From assembly GCF_021028995.1 (NCBI RefSeq), contig NZ_JAJJZG010000008.1:62001-126000 (forward strand): 64,000 nucleotides of DNA, read 5' to 3'. Positions 46,161-54,952 of this stretch are shown here, in pieces; position 1 is the stretch's first letter; every line of letters begins with the position of its first letter. The notes beneath the pieces were generated by a model. That model did no database searches and was not told the origin of the DNA. It saw only the letters and a list, made by a program, of their open reading frames with translations. The position numbers and the translations under genes were made by a program. The DNA comes from Halobacterium sp. KA-4 (GTDB taxonomy: Archaea; Halobacteriota; Halobacteria; Halobacteriales; Halobacteriaceae).

Positions 46161-47720
46161 CTACAGGCCGCCACGCGCCGAATTCAGTTCGACGTCGAGG
46201 CCCTCCAGCAGTTCCTCGGCTTCCTCGCGTTTCTCCTGGTGGTCTTCGAGGAACGCTTCCATGAGTTCGGCAGCCTCCTCCTTGCAGCCGCCACAGAGCC
46301 GTTCACCGCCCGCACACTCCTCGTAGACACGCTCGGCGAACTCGTCGTCGTCGCCAGCGAGGAGGTAGGCGTACAACTCGTAGACGGGGCACTTGTCGGG
46401 TTCGCCGCCGAGTTCGCGCTGCTTCTCGGCTGTCTCGCGGCCACCGGTGGTCGCGGCCTTGACCTTGTCGTAGCCGTCCTCGGGGTCGTCGAGGAGGCTG
46501 ATGTGGCTGGCGGGAATCGACGAGGACATCTTCCCGCCGGTGAGCCCGGTCATGAAGCGGTGGTAGATCGAGGAGGGTGGCACGAAGCCGTAGCCGCCGT
46601 GGTCGACTTCGACGGCGAGCGCGAGGTCCTCGGCGGTCTCGCGGTCGATTTCGAAGGCGTCGACGTGGCCCTCGAAGACGCGCTTCTCGCCGACGACTTC
46701 GTCGATGAGCGCCTCGAACGCCTCGTCGGTGGCCTGCCGGTCGAAGAACCGAATCCGGGGACGGAGCGGCTCCATTCCGGCGTTGTCGAGTTTCTGGACG
46801 ACCGACTCGACCACTTCGTCGTCGTAGGCGGCCGCGAGGTCGGCGTCCTCGCGCAGCCAGTCGGCGGCTTCCGCGCAGCGCGGGGAGCCGTGGTCCTCGG
46901 CGTACTGCTCGCGGGCGTCGTAGGCCGCGGCGACCAGCGGACGCTCGTCGTCGTCGAACGCGACGCTGGCGTACGCCTCGGTGACCTTGAAGTAGCGCGT
47001 GCGCTCGGCGAGGTCACGCGCGAGCCGCATGTGGGGGTCCTGGTCGGGGCCGACCGGGATGACGGTGGGCTTGGACTCCTCCAATTGCGGGTAGAGAATG
47101 TCCGCCATCTGGGTGACGACGCTCTGCATGTGGGAAACGTCGGTCTCGCCGTCGAACCCGTAGATGGCTTCGAATTCCGAGAAGTTCGCCTCCGCGCCGA
47201 GCTCGAACGCCAGGTCCTGGAGTTCGCGGTTCGCGGACTGGCGGTAGAGCGTGCCCTCCTCGGCGTCGAAGCCGAGCGCGAGCAGGCTGAGGAGGTAGTC
47301 CTTCGCGTGCTCGTCGATTTCGTCCCATGAGAGTCCGCGGGCAGCGTGGGCTTCGAGGTCCGCAATGAGCGCGTACGCGTCCGCGCCCTGCTGCTGATGC
47401 CAGACGATTTCGTCGAACACCATCTTGTGGCCGATGTGGGGGTCGCCGGTCGGCATGAACCCCGACAGCGCGGCGAACGGCTCGTCGTTGCGCATCGCGT
47501 CGGCGACGCGACGGTAGTCGCGGTGCCCGAAGATGATGGCGCGGCGCATCAGGAAGTGCGGGTCGGGCACCTCGTCGATGACGTCGTCGAAGGACTCGAT
47601 GCCGAACTCCTCGAAGAGTTTGCGGTAGTCCGAGACCGTCGAGGAGCCCCACGGGTCGAGGGCGACGCTGTCCGCGCCCGGCGCGTCCTCGCCGTCCGTC
47701 TCGTTGTCTGTGTCGGTCAT
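46161..47720 (-). CDS. trpS: Tryptophanyl-tRNA synthetase
   Basis: A 519-residue class I synthetase of the archaeal/eukaryotic type. HIGH equivalent is FMPTGDPHIGHKMVFDE and KMSKS equivalent is TGGKMSSSIP. The specificity region PVGPDQDPHMRLARD is typical of TrpRS. The C-terminus has a Cys-rich segment (ECAGGERLCGGCKEEAAELMEAFL) that is common in archaeal TrpRS. The start at 47720 removes a long unlikely extension. Its 5' end lies two bases after the stop of endA, so the two are an operon. Confidence 0.96.
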   Translation of the reverse strand: MTDTDNETDGEDAPGADSVALDPWGSSTVSDYRKLFEEFGIESFDDVIDEVPDPHFLMRRAIIFGHRDYRRVADAMRNDEPFAALSGFMPTGDPHIGHKMVFDEIVWHQQQGADAYALIADLEAHAARGLSWDEIDEHAKDYLLSLLALGFDAEEGTLYRQSANRELQDLAFELGAEANFSEFEAIYGFDGETDVSHMQSVVTQMADILYPQLEESKPTVIPVGPDQDPHMRLARDLAERTRYFKVTEAYASVAFDDDERPLVAAAYDAREQYAEDHGSPRCAEAADWLREDADLAAAYDDEVVESVVQKLDNAGMEPLRPRIRFFDRQATDEAFEALIDEVVGEKRVFEGHVDAFEIDRETAEDLALAVEVDHGGYGFVPPSSIYHRFMTGLTGGKMSSSIPASHISLLDDPEDGYDKVKAATTGGRETAEKQRELGGEPDKCPVYELYAYLLAGDDDEFAERVYEECAGGERLCGGCKEEAAELMEAFLEDHQEKREEAEELLEGLDVELNSARGGL

Positions 47721-47722
47721 AG

Positions 47723-48754
47723 TTAGGGAGTGAGCCTGCTCACGGAGAGCCAGCGAATCGTGTCCGCACTGGGATTGTCGAGCGCAAAAACCATTCGCTT
47801 CCGGACCCCGTGGGCGAGCCGCACGTCCAGGGAGAGGTCCCGCGGCGCGAACACGTAGCCCGCGGGAAGCACGCGCACGAGCAGTTCGGAGTGGCCGAGT
47901 TCGTCGACGGACTCGACCTCGCTGTACACGCGGAAGTCCGCGCCGAATTTGAACCCGGTCTTCGGGACCATCCCGCGGTCGCGCAGCGCCCGGTAGACGC
48001 GCAGCCGGCGGTCGAAGCGGTCGGCTTCGCCAGCGCGCCCACGATCGACCACCGCCTCGACGTCGTCGTCCCCAAGGTCGAGGACGCCCTGCGCGGCGAG
48101 GTACGCGGCTTCCAGCAGTGAGAGTTGGAGCGCGTCGTACTCGGCCGCGCGGCCGCCGAGTGGCTGCCCGTAGAACCCCTGTTCGTGGAGTTCGCTGGGC
48201 GCGTCCCAGATGAGCACGCGGTCTTCGAGCAGCGTGCCGCGGACGCCGGTCGGCGGGGTGAAGTCGGTGTCGCCGTCGGGCTCGGTGGCGGCCACGTCGA
48301 GGTACGTGATTTCGCTCTCCTCGTCGACGACCGCGAGCACGACGTCGCCGAGGTCGCCGGCGGGTATCGTCACGCGCTCGTCGACGACGCGAATCCGGTG
48401 TTTCACGACGCCGTCGCCGGGCCCCTTCCCACGCGGGAAGACGACAAAGTCGCCGTCGCCGGGGTCGTCCCACCACGGATGGCGGTCGGGCGCGAGGTAG
48501 AAGCCGCGGTCGCGGAGGTCCGCGTAGACGAGGAAGCGCGCCGCGAAGCCGGCTTCCCGACCGGCGAAGAAGTCCCGGAACCCCGCGCCGTCGACGGCGT
48601 CGAGGTCGCCGCGGAACAGCAGGTGGGCGGCCTCCACGAGCGACAGCGCGATGGTGTTGCCGTCGAGCGGGTGGCCGTAGCCGCGGGCGTCGTGGAACCG
48701 CTGGCGGGCGTCGCCGCCGACCCGGACCTCGTCGCCGTGTAGCTCGCCGTCCAT
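47723..48754 (-). CDS. endA: tRNA-intron splicing endonuclease
   Basis: A 343-residue endonuclease made of two fused EndA repeats (N half about 1-165, C half about 166-343), the tandem architecture of haloarchaeal enzymes. The C-terminal repeat has the catalytic region FKFGADFRVY (Tyr), GHSELLVRVLP (His) and the following basic region (RKRMVFALD). The N-terminal repeat has the corresponding linker segments. It cuts bulge-helix-bulge motifs in pre-tRNA and in the rRNA processing stems seen in this window. It is the first gene of an endA-trpS operon. Confidence 0.93.
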   Translation of the reverse strand: MDGELHGDEVRVGGDARQRFHDARGYGHPLDGNTIALSLVEAAHLLFRGDLDAVDGAGFRDFFAGREAGFAARFLVYADLRDRGFYLAPDRHPWWDDPGDGDFVVFPRGKGPGDGVVKHRIRVVDERVTIPAGDLGDVVLAVVDEESEITYLDVAATEPDGDTDFTPPTGVRGTLLEDRVLIWDAPSELHEQGFYGQPLGGRAAEYDALQLSLLEAAYLAAQGVLDLGDDDVEAVVDRGRAGEADRFDRRLRVYRALRDRGMVPKTGFKFGADFRVYSEVESVDELGHSELLVRVLPAGYVFAPRDLSLDVRLAHGVRKRMVFALDNPSADTIRWLSVSRLTP

Positions 48755-48779
48755 ACCGGGAGTCTCGCGCGCCCGACGT

Positions 48780-49532
48780 TCAACTGTTGCGGTCGCGCCC
48801 TCCCGCACTCGGCGTCTGCTCGCAGTCGCCGTCGAGACACCGTCGTCCGCTCGGTGTCTCGAAGAGCGGTAGCCCGCACTCACAGGTCCCGTCGACGGTG
48901 CCGCGAGGCAGCCGATAGCTGGCGTCGCACTCCGGACAGGTCGCGTGGAGGCCGCGGTCGGCCTCGATTTCGAGTGCGGCGCCGCACCGACACGACCACT
49001 CGCCGTCGAAGCGCTCGGCCACGACATCGGCGATGGGCGTGCAGTCGCGGTCCAGACACGCCGTCACCGCGCCGCCGCGTTCCACCCGCAACTGGGGGAG
49101 CCCGCAGTCCGGACAGGGCTCGTCCACGACGGCGGCGTCCCGCGGAATCGCGTAACTCGTCCGGCAGTCGATACAGACGACGCGGCCGCCGTCCCGCACG
49201 AGCGTGCCGTCGCACTCGCACGTGCCGACCGGCGGTCCAGCGGGCGACGCGGGGTAGTGGGCGTCGCCGTGCTCGGTCGCGCTCTCCACGACGAGCCGTT
49301 CGTCGCCGTCCGCCGCGTCGATGCGAAACCCGCGGGCGTCCCGCGTGTACCGGACGACGCCCGGGCGCGTGAGCCACGCCGCGGGCTGGTAGCCGTCCGC
49401 GTCGTGGACGAGCACGGTGTCGTCGGGCTTCACGATGACGACGACGTCCCCGCGGAGGTCGCGCTCGGTTCGCCCATCGCTCTCGTAGCGGACGGCACAC
49501 TCGCCGGCGAGCACGCGAATCGCGTCCTGCAT
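48780..49532 (-). CDS. NucS N-terminal-like protein with four zinc ribbons
   Basis: A 250-residue protein. Residues 1-95 resemble the N-terminal domain of endonuclease NucS (GRTERDLRGDVVVIVKPDDTVLVHD); the NucS nuclease domain is absent. Residues 105-237 carry four Cys4 units: 105/107/120/123, 140/143/159/164, 181/183/199/202 and 217/219/232/237. The second and fourth (C-x4-C at the end) resemble topoisomerase I type zinc ribbons. This suggests binding to branched or single-stranded nucleic acid. Catalytic activity is not expected. It is upstream of endA by about 25 bases on the same strand. Confidence 0.75.
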   Translation of the reverse strand: MQDAIRVLAGECAVRYESDGRTERDLRGDVVVIVKPDDTVLVHDADGYQPAAWLTRPGVVRYTRDARGFRIDAADGDERLVVESATEHGDAHYPASPAGPPVGTCECDGTLVRDGGRVVCIDCRTSYAIPRDAAVVDEPCPDCGLPQLRVERGGAVTACLDRDCTPIADVVAERFDGEWSCRCGAALEIEADRGLHATCPECDASYRLPRGTVDGTCECGLPLFETPSGRRCLDGDCEQTPSAGGRDRNS

Positions 49533-49571
49533 ACCCCGGGTTGGTCCCGGTTTCGTACTTGAACCTACGCG

Positions 49572-51908
49572 CTACTCGACGCGCACGGTCCGCGTCGCGG
49601 TGACGGGGAGCAGCGGCAGGTCCGAGAAGGAGACGGTGACCTCGAATTCGAGTTCGTCGGCGTCCGCACCGAACACGCCCACAGGAACCGAGAGTTCGTC
49701 GTCGAGGTAGCCCGTGGTTTCGGTCATCTCGACGCCGTTGACGGTGACCGCGACGCCGGCGGCCGCACCGCCCGCGCTGTTGCGGACGACGACTTCGCAC
49801 ATCTGGTTGTCGCCGACCGCGATGCTGTCGGGGAGGTCGCTCCAGTCGACGGTGACGTCGGGCATGTCGGCGGCCTGCTCGTAGACGCTCTCGGCGACGC
49901 CCGGGCCGAGCCCGGCTTCTTCGAGGCCGTCCTTGCCAGCCTCGCGGACGTCCGCGGGCGTCTCGATGCCCTCGTCGGCGAGCTTGTGCGCGCGGCCCGC
50001 AGCGACGCCGTCGAGCGCGGTGAGGCCGACTGCGTCCTCGGGGACGCCGGTGTCGATGCGGGCTTCGAGGCGGGCCGCGACGTTCGCGCCCGCGGGGTCG
50101 TCGTAGCGCTCGAAGAACGCGCCCAGCGCGGCGAGCAGGCGGAGCGCGTTCTGCTTGATAACCCACGCGTCCGAGCGCAGTTCCGGCGGAATAGAGCCGT
50201 CCATGCTCCCGCGCAGAATCGCGAGGACCTTCCGCGGGCCGGAGTCGAGGTCGTCGGCCTCGCTGCCGACGATTCTATCGACGGCGTCGCGCTCGGACTT
50301 GCGCGCGCTCACGCTGTCGAACTCGCCGGCGCTGGCGACCGCGCGGAGCACGCTGTCGGCGTCCCCGTCGCCGTCGGCCACGTCACGGAACTCGCGGGCG
50401 GTGTCCAGGCGGAGATAGTACGTCGACGCGAGCACGCCCAGCCGGGTCGCGGAGAGCCCGAGGTCGTCGTCGGTTTCCACGAACCCCTCCTCGACGAGGT
50501 CGTCGAGGGTGTCCCGGACGCGGTCCCGGAGCCCCGGGAAGTCGTAGTCGTCGGGCTCGGATTGGGCGCGCTGGTAGTAGAACGTCGTCTCCAGCCAGTC
50601 CATCACGTCCCCGAGCCCGCGAATCGTGCCCATCGCGATTTCGGCGTTCAGGTGCTCGGCGAGGTTGCCGGCGAGCCGCGACTCGATTTCCTTGCCCTCG
50701 CGGAGAAGTTCGCGGTACATGTCGGCGTCCGACTCGTCGCAGACCACCCAGCCGTAGCCGACGTCGTCGTAGCCGGGGCGGCCCGCGCGCCCGAGCATCT
50801 GGAGGACGTCCAGCGGGCTCATGTCGACCTCGCCTTCGAGGGGGTCGTGGAGTTTCGTGTCCCGGATGACGACGCAGCGCGCGGGGAGGTTGACGCCCCA
50901 CGCGAGCGTCGACGTCGAGAACAAAATCCGAATCTTGCCCTCCCGGAACCACTCCTCGACGAGGTTCTTGTCGTGCGTGGAGAGACCGGCGTGGTGGAAC
51001 GCGACGCCGTCCAGCACGGACTTCCGGAGCGTCGCGTTGTCCAGTTCCTCGGCGGCCGTGTGGAACTCGTAGTCCCCTCGCGAACCCACGGGAATGTCGC
51101 GCTCGCCGATTTCGTCTCTGGTCTTCTTCGCCGCCTGCACGGTGTCCTGCCGGCTGGAGACGAACACGAGCGCCTGCCCGTCCTCGCGGAGGTGGGGTTC
51201 GACGAGGTCCAGCGTCGTGAACAGCCGGCGATACTTGTCCGCGAACGGGTTGTCTCCGTGCGTGTATGTCCGCACGCCCGCGTGGAGGTCCACTGGCCGG
51301 TAGTCGTCGCCGAATTCGAAGGTCGTCTCGGGCTCCGCGTCGAGCCACGCCGCCACGTCGCCGATGTTCGGCATCGTGGCGGAGAGTGCGACCACGCGCG
51401 GGTCGCAGAGCCGCCGCCAGCGCGACACCACCACTTCCAGCACGCTGCCGCGCTTCTCGGAGTCGAGCAGGTGGACCTCGTCGATGACCACGCAGTCGAC
51501 GTCCGTCACGAACGAGTAGCGCGGCGAGTCGTGTTTCCGGGTGGCGGAGTCGGCCTTCTCGGGCGTCATCACGAGCACGTCCGCGCGTTCCGCACGGCGG
51601 GGGTTGAGGTCCCGCTCGCCAGTGACGACGTACACCGAGTACCCGAGCTCCTCGAAGCGCTCCCACTCCGACTCTTTCTCGTTGGTGAGCGCGCGCAGGG
51701 GTGCGACGAACACCGCGGTGCCGCCGGCGTCGAGGGTCTGGCAGATGGCCAGTTCCGCGAGCGCGGTCTTCCCGCTGCCCGTCGGGGCGGACGCGACGAC
51801 GTTGGCCTCGGAGTTCACGAGCGCTGGCACCGCCTCGCGCTGCATCTCGTTGAACTCGTCGAAGGGGAAGGCGTCGGCGAATTCGGGGACGACCTCGGCG
51901 ACTTCCAT
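49572..51908 (-). CDS. Ski2/Hel308-like superfamily 2 helicase
   Basis: A 778-residue SF2 helicase. Motif I is APTGSGKTALAE, motif II is VVIDEVHLLDSEKRG (DEVH), motif III is VVALSATMPN and motif VI is MLGRAGRPGYDDVG. A helix-hairpin-helix stretch (ALDGVAAGRAHKLADEGIETP) precedes the C-terminal Sec63-like beta domain (from TVDWSDLPDSIAVGDNQ to the end). This domain order is that of Ski2-Brr2-Hel308 proteins; it resembles the second Hel308 paralogue of haloarchaea. Role is DNA repair or RNA remodelling; not decidable here. The start may be 51911 or 51908. Confidence 0.9.
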   Translation of the reverse strand: MEVAEVVPEFADAFPFDEFNEMQREAVPALVNSEANVVASAPTGSGKTALAELAICQTLDAGGTAVFVAPLRALTNEKESEWERFEELGYSVYVVTGERDLNPRRAERADVLVMTPEKADSATRKHDSPRYSFVTDVDCVVIDEVHLLDSEKRGSVLEVVVSRWRRLCDPRVVALSATMPNIGDVAAWLDAEPETTFEFGDDYRPVDLHAGVRTYTHGDNPFADKYRRLFTTLDLVEPHLREDGQALVFVSSRQDTVQAAKKTRDEIGERDIPVGSRGDYEFHTAAEELDNATLRKSVLDGVAFHHAGLSTHDKNLVEEWFREGKIRILFSTSTLAWGVNLPARCVVIRDTKLHDPLEGEVDMSPLDVLQMLGRAGRPGYDDVGYGWVVCDESDADMYRELLREGKEIESRLAGNLAEHLNAEIAMGTIRGLGDVMDWLETTFYYQRAQSEPDDYDFPGLRDRVRDTLDDLVEEGFVETDDDLGLSATRLGVLASTYYLRLDTAREFRDVADGDGDADSVLRAVASAGEFDSVSARKSERDAVDRIVGSEADDLDSGPRKVLAILRGSMDGSIPPELRSDAWVIKQNALRLLAALGAFFERYDDPAGANVAARLEARIDTGVPEDAVGLTALDGVAAGRAHKLADEGIETPADVREAGKDGLEEAGLGPGVAESVYEQAADMPDVTVDWSDLPDSIAVGDNQMCEVVVRNSAGGAAAGVAVTVNGVEMTETTGYLDDELSVPVGVFGADADELEFEVTVSFSDLPLLPVTATRTVRVE

Positions 51909-51911
51909 CAC

Positions 51912-52127
51912 CAGTTGGGGAAGGCGGGTGGGCGGATAGGCGTTTCCTTAGTGGCGTGGTTCGGAAGGAGCGAACGAAGTGAGCGAGTGAGAACCACGTT
52001 GATGCGAGCGGTGAACGGAGTGAACCGCGAGTGGCGTGAGCCTGAGGGAGTGAGCGAAGCGAATGACTGAGACTCACGGATACAGCGAACGCCCGGAAAG
52101 AGAAGCAACCCGTTCGATCCGGGATAG
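51912..52127. repeat. Intergenic region with three inverted repeats
   Basis: A 216-base gap between the helicase start and the MATE stop. It has CGTGGTTC/GAACCACG (51955-51962 and 51991-51998), GCGGT/ACCGC around 52008-52028 and CGTGAG/CTCACG (52035-52040 and 52073-52078). The loops repeat words like GAGCGAACGAAGTGAGCGAGTGAG. It looks like the haloarchaeal GAGCGAA-type intergenic repeats also seen at 14.1 kb and 54.6 kb. Confidence 0.6.
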
Positions 52128-53540
52128 TCAGTCCGCTGCGTCCGCGGCCATCGAGGACGCGACGCGTTCGAGCAGCCCGCAGTCCGTCGAGTAGTAGAAG
52201 TAGGCGGTAACGCCGACGGCGGCAGCGACGTTCGACAGCGTGATCGCCCAGAACGCGGCGTACACCGGGATCGAGAGCACGACCACGTACGCGCCGACGA
52301 CCGCGATGGGGAGCCGGACGACCCAGTACTGGAGCATCGTCGCGACCATCGACACTTGGGTCTTCCCGGCACCGTTGAAGCCGCCCTGCACGGGGTAAAT
52401 GACCCCGAACGTCCAGTAGCCGACTGCGAGAATCTGGAGGTACGCGACCGTGTACGTGAGCGCGTCGCCGTCGAGGCTGGGCGCGAACACGTCAGCGAGG
52501 AGGCTGGGAATCGCGAATTGGACGACGCCGACGAGCGCGAGGGCGACGGTCGCGACGCCCGCGGCGAGCCAGGTCGCGCGGGTCGCCCGGGCGGGACGCT
52601 CCGCGCCGAGGTTCTGGCCGACGACGCTGGCGACCGCGCTCCCGACCGCGATGGCGGGGACGAACGCGAGCGTCGAGATGCGCATCCCGACGGTGTACGC
52701 CGCCAGTCCCGCGCTCCCGCCGACGCCGGAAACGATGGCGACCATGAGGAGGCGCGCGGTCTGTCGGCCGCCCTCCTGGCCGGCCTTCGGCACGCCGACT
52801 TCAAGGACGTCGCGCAGCGAATCGAGACGTAGTCGCATCGTCTCGCGCGTGTACGCGAAGCCAGTGAATTCGGTGGTGGCGAGCGCGACGGCGACACCGA
52901 ACCCGGCGACGTAGCCACCGGCGGTGCCGAGCGCGGCACCGAGGATACCGTAACCAGCGAAGCCGGCGATGCCCCAGCCGACGACGAGGAACGGGTCGAG
53001 AACGACGTTGACGGCGACGACGACGACGTTGACGACGAGCGCCGCGCGGGAGTCTCCCCAGCCGACGAACGCGCCCTCGATGCCGTCGCTCATTCCGCCG
53101 AACACCATCCCGCCGAGGACGACGACGAGGTAGAGCGCGCCGAGTTCGACGACGACTTCGCCGGGGTCGAACAGGGTGAGCATGTCGGCGGCGAACAGGT
53201 ACGCGAACGCGAGTGCCGCGAGGTTGAATAAGAGCGCGACGAGGATGGCGTGGAAGGCGGCGCGGCGCGCGGCTCCGTCCTTCTCCGCGCCGGCGTGCTG
53301 GGCGACGAGCACCTGCCCGCCGGTCAGCGCGACGTGGTTGCCGAGCGTCAGGAGCGCGAGCACCGGCGCGACGAGGCCGACGGCGGCGACCGCTTCCTCG
53401 CTGACGCGGCCGAGCCAGAACGCGTCGACGACCTGCTGGAGGACGACGACGTACTGCTGGACGACCAGCGGGGCGGCGACGTAGAACAGCGCCCGGGAGA
53501 GCGGACCGTCGGTTATCTCCTCGCGAGACACGTCAAACAT
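52128..53540 (-). CDS. MATE family efflux transporter
   Basis: A 470-residue integral membrane protein with 12 predicted transmembrane helices in two similar halves. The N-terminus ITDGPLSRALFYVAAPLVVQQYV and the segment VDAFWLGRVSEEAVAAVGL are typical of the MATE/DinF family. A second-half counterpart AAYTVGMRISTLAFVPAIAVGSA is also visible. It exports organic cations or drugs in exchange for Na+ or H+. Substrate unknown. Monocistronic, divergent from lipA. Confidence 0.92.
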   Translation of the reverse strand: MFDVSREEITDGPLSRALFYVAAPLVVQQYVVVLQQVVDAFWLGRVSEEAVAAVGLVAPVLALLTLGNHVALTGGQVLVAQHAGAEKDGAARRAAFHAILVALLFNLAALAFAYLFAADMLTLFDPGEVVVELGALYLVVVLGGMVFGGMSDGIEGAFVGWGDSRAALVVNVVVVAVNVVLDPFLVVGWGIAGFAGYGILGAALGTAGGYVAGFGVAVALATTEFTGFAYTRETMRLRLDSLRDVLEVGVPKAGQEGGRQTARLLMVAIVSGVGGSAGLAAYTVGMRISTLAFVPAIAVGSAVASVVGQNLGAERPARATRATWLAAGVATVALALVGVVQFAIPSLLADVFAPSLDGDALTYTVAYLQILAVGYWTFGVIYPVQGGFNGAGKTQVSMVATMLQYWVVRLPIAVVGAYVVVLSIPVYAAFWAITLSNVAAAVGVTAYFYYSTDCGLLERVASSMAADAAD

Positions 53541-53664
53541 TTTGTTTCTTGTGGGTAGTTTGAACGTCCGGGCGGCCCCTCTTTAACATGCAGGGTGCGC
53601 TCTCACGGCACGTTGCCGGCGCCCCGAACCCCACAGTTTTTGCGGTGCCCCGCGAAGGGGGTCC

Positions 53665-54603
53665 ATGAGCAGTCGGCGGAAGCCGGACTGGCTGAAGATG
53701 CGGCCGCCGTCCGGCGAGCGATTCACGGACATCAAGGAGACGCTCCGAGAGCACGACCTCCACACCGTCTGCGAGGAGGCCTCCTGCCCCAACATGGGCG
53801 AGTGCTGGAGCGGCCGCAACGGCCCCGGCACCGCCACGTTCATGCTGATGGGCGACCGGTGCTCGCGAGGCTGCAACTTCTGCGACGTCCAGACCGGCGG
53901 GATGGAGTCACTGGACCCCGACGAGCCCGCCAACGTCGCGGAATCCGTCGCGAAAATCGGGCTGGATTACGTCGTCCTCACCTCCGTCGACCGCGACGAC
54001 CTCGACGACCAGGGCGCGGGCCACTTCGCGCAGACGATTCGGGAAATCAAAGAGCGCGACCCCTCGATTCTGGTGGAGGTGCTGATTCCGGACTTCCAGG
54101 GCGAGGAGCGCCTCGTCCGGAAAATCATCGACGCCGGCCCGGACGTCATCGCGCACAACGTCGAGACCGTCGAACGCCGCCAGTTCCCGGTGCGTGACCG
54201 CCGCGCGGGCTACGAGCAGTCCCTCGCGGTGCTCGACCAGGTGGACCGCGAGTCCGACATCTACACGAAGACTAGCCTGATGCTCGGCGTCAGCGAGTAC
54301 GACCACGAGGTCTACCAGACCCTGGGCGACCTCCGCGAGGTCGGCGTGGACGTAGTGACGCTCGGCCAGTACCTCCAACCGTCGCGCTCGCACCTCGACG
54401 TCGCCGACTACGTCCACCCACAGAAGTTCGAAACGTGGCGCCGCGTCGCCGAGGACGAGTTCGACTTCCTCTACTGCGCCTCCGGCCCGATGGTCCGCTC
54501 CTCCTACAAGGCCGGCGAGTTGTTCGTCGACGCGGTGCTTCGGGAAGGGAAGAGCATCGAGGAAGCGCGCAGCGAGGCGCGACAACGGAGCGCCTCGGAC
54601 TGA
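53665..54603 (+). CDS. lipA: Lipoyl synthase
   Basis: A 312-residue radical SAM enzyme that inserts two sulfurs into octanoyl chains to form lipoyl groups. The auxiliary cluster motif is CEEASCPNMGEC, the radical SAM cluster motif is CSRGCNFC, and the C-terminal RSSYKAGE holds the conserved Ser ligand. Length is normal. It lies about 350 bases upstream of the 2-oxoacid dehydrogenase genes on the same strand, which fits its role in lipoylating the E2 subunit. Starts at 53665 after a short divergent region. Confidence 0.95.
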   Translation: MSSRRKPDWLKMRPPSGERFTDIKETLREHDLHTVCEEASCPNMGECWSGRNGPGTATFMLMGDRCSRGCNFCDVQTGGMESLDPDEPANVAESVAKIGLDYVVLTSVDRDDLDDQGAGHFAQTIREIKERDPSILVEVLIPDFQGEERLVRKIIDAGPDVIAHNVETVERRQFPVRDRRAGYEQSLAVLDQVDRESDIYTKTSLMLGVSEYDHEVYQTLGDLREVGVDVVTLGQYLQPSRSHLDVADYVHPQKFETWRRVAEDEFDFLYCASGPMVRSSYKAGELFVDAVLREGKSIEEARSEARQRSASD

Positions 54604-54952
54604 GCGAGCGGCGTCAGCCGCGAGCAGGGAGGACGCCCGAAGGGCGGCCTCCGACTGAGTGCGTGCTCGACCGGAGGGAGAGCACGAAACGGCGAACCAC
54701 GAGACGCGCGAGCCGTGAGCGAACCACCACGCGACCCCGCATCTGAACGACGCCGAACTCCGGCAATACTTCGAGTAGGGTGTCTGTACGCCCAATTTAC
54801 TAACCTAGTATCGAACGTTCAGCGAGTAACGTCGGGAAGTTGTGAACGAGAGTTGTGAAAAATGCCGTGTCGGTAACCCGCTAGAAAGACCGTTACGAAA
54901 ATCATATGGTCGCAGGGGGTGATTCTCCACACATGTCAGGACGGGGGTACCC
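54604..54952. repeat. Intergenic region between lipA and 2-oxoacid dehydrogenase operon
   Basis: A 349-base gap. Its first half has the GAGCG-rich repeat with dyad CGTGCTC/GAGCACG (54662-54686), also found at 14183-14207. The second half is AT-richer, with a palindromic GAACGTTC (54813-54820), a direct repeat AGTTGTGAA (54838-54846 and 54851-54859) and GTAAC/GTTAC dyad symmetry (54873-54896). These could be promoter and operator for the operon starting at 54953. Confidence 0.5.
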
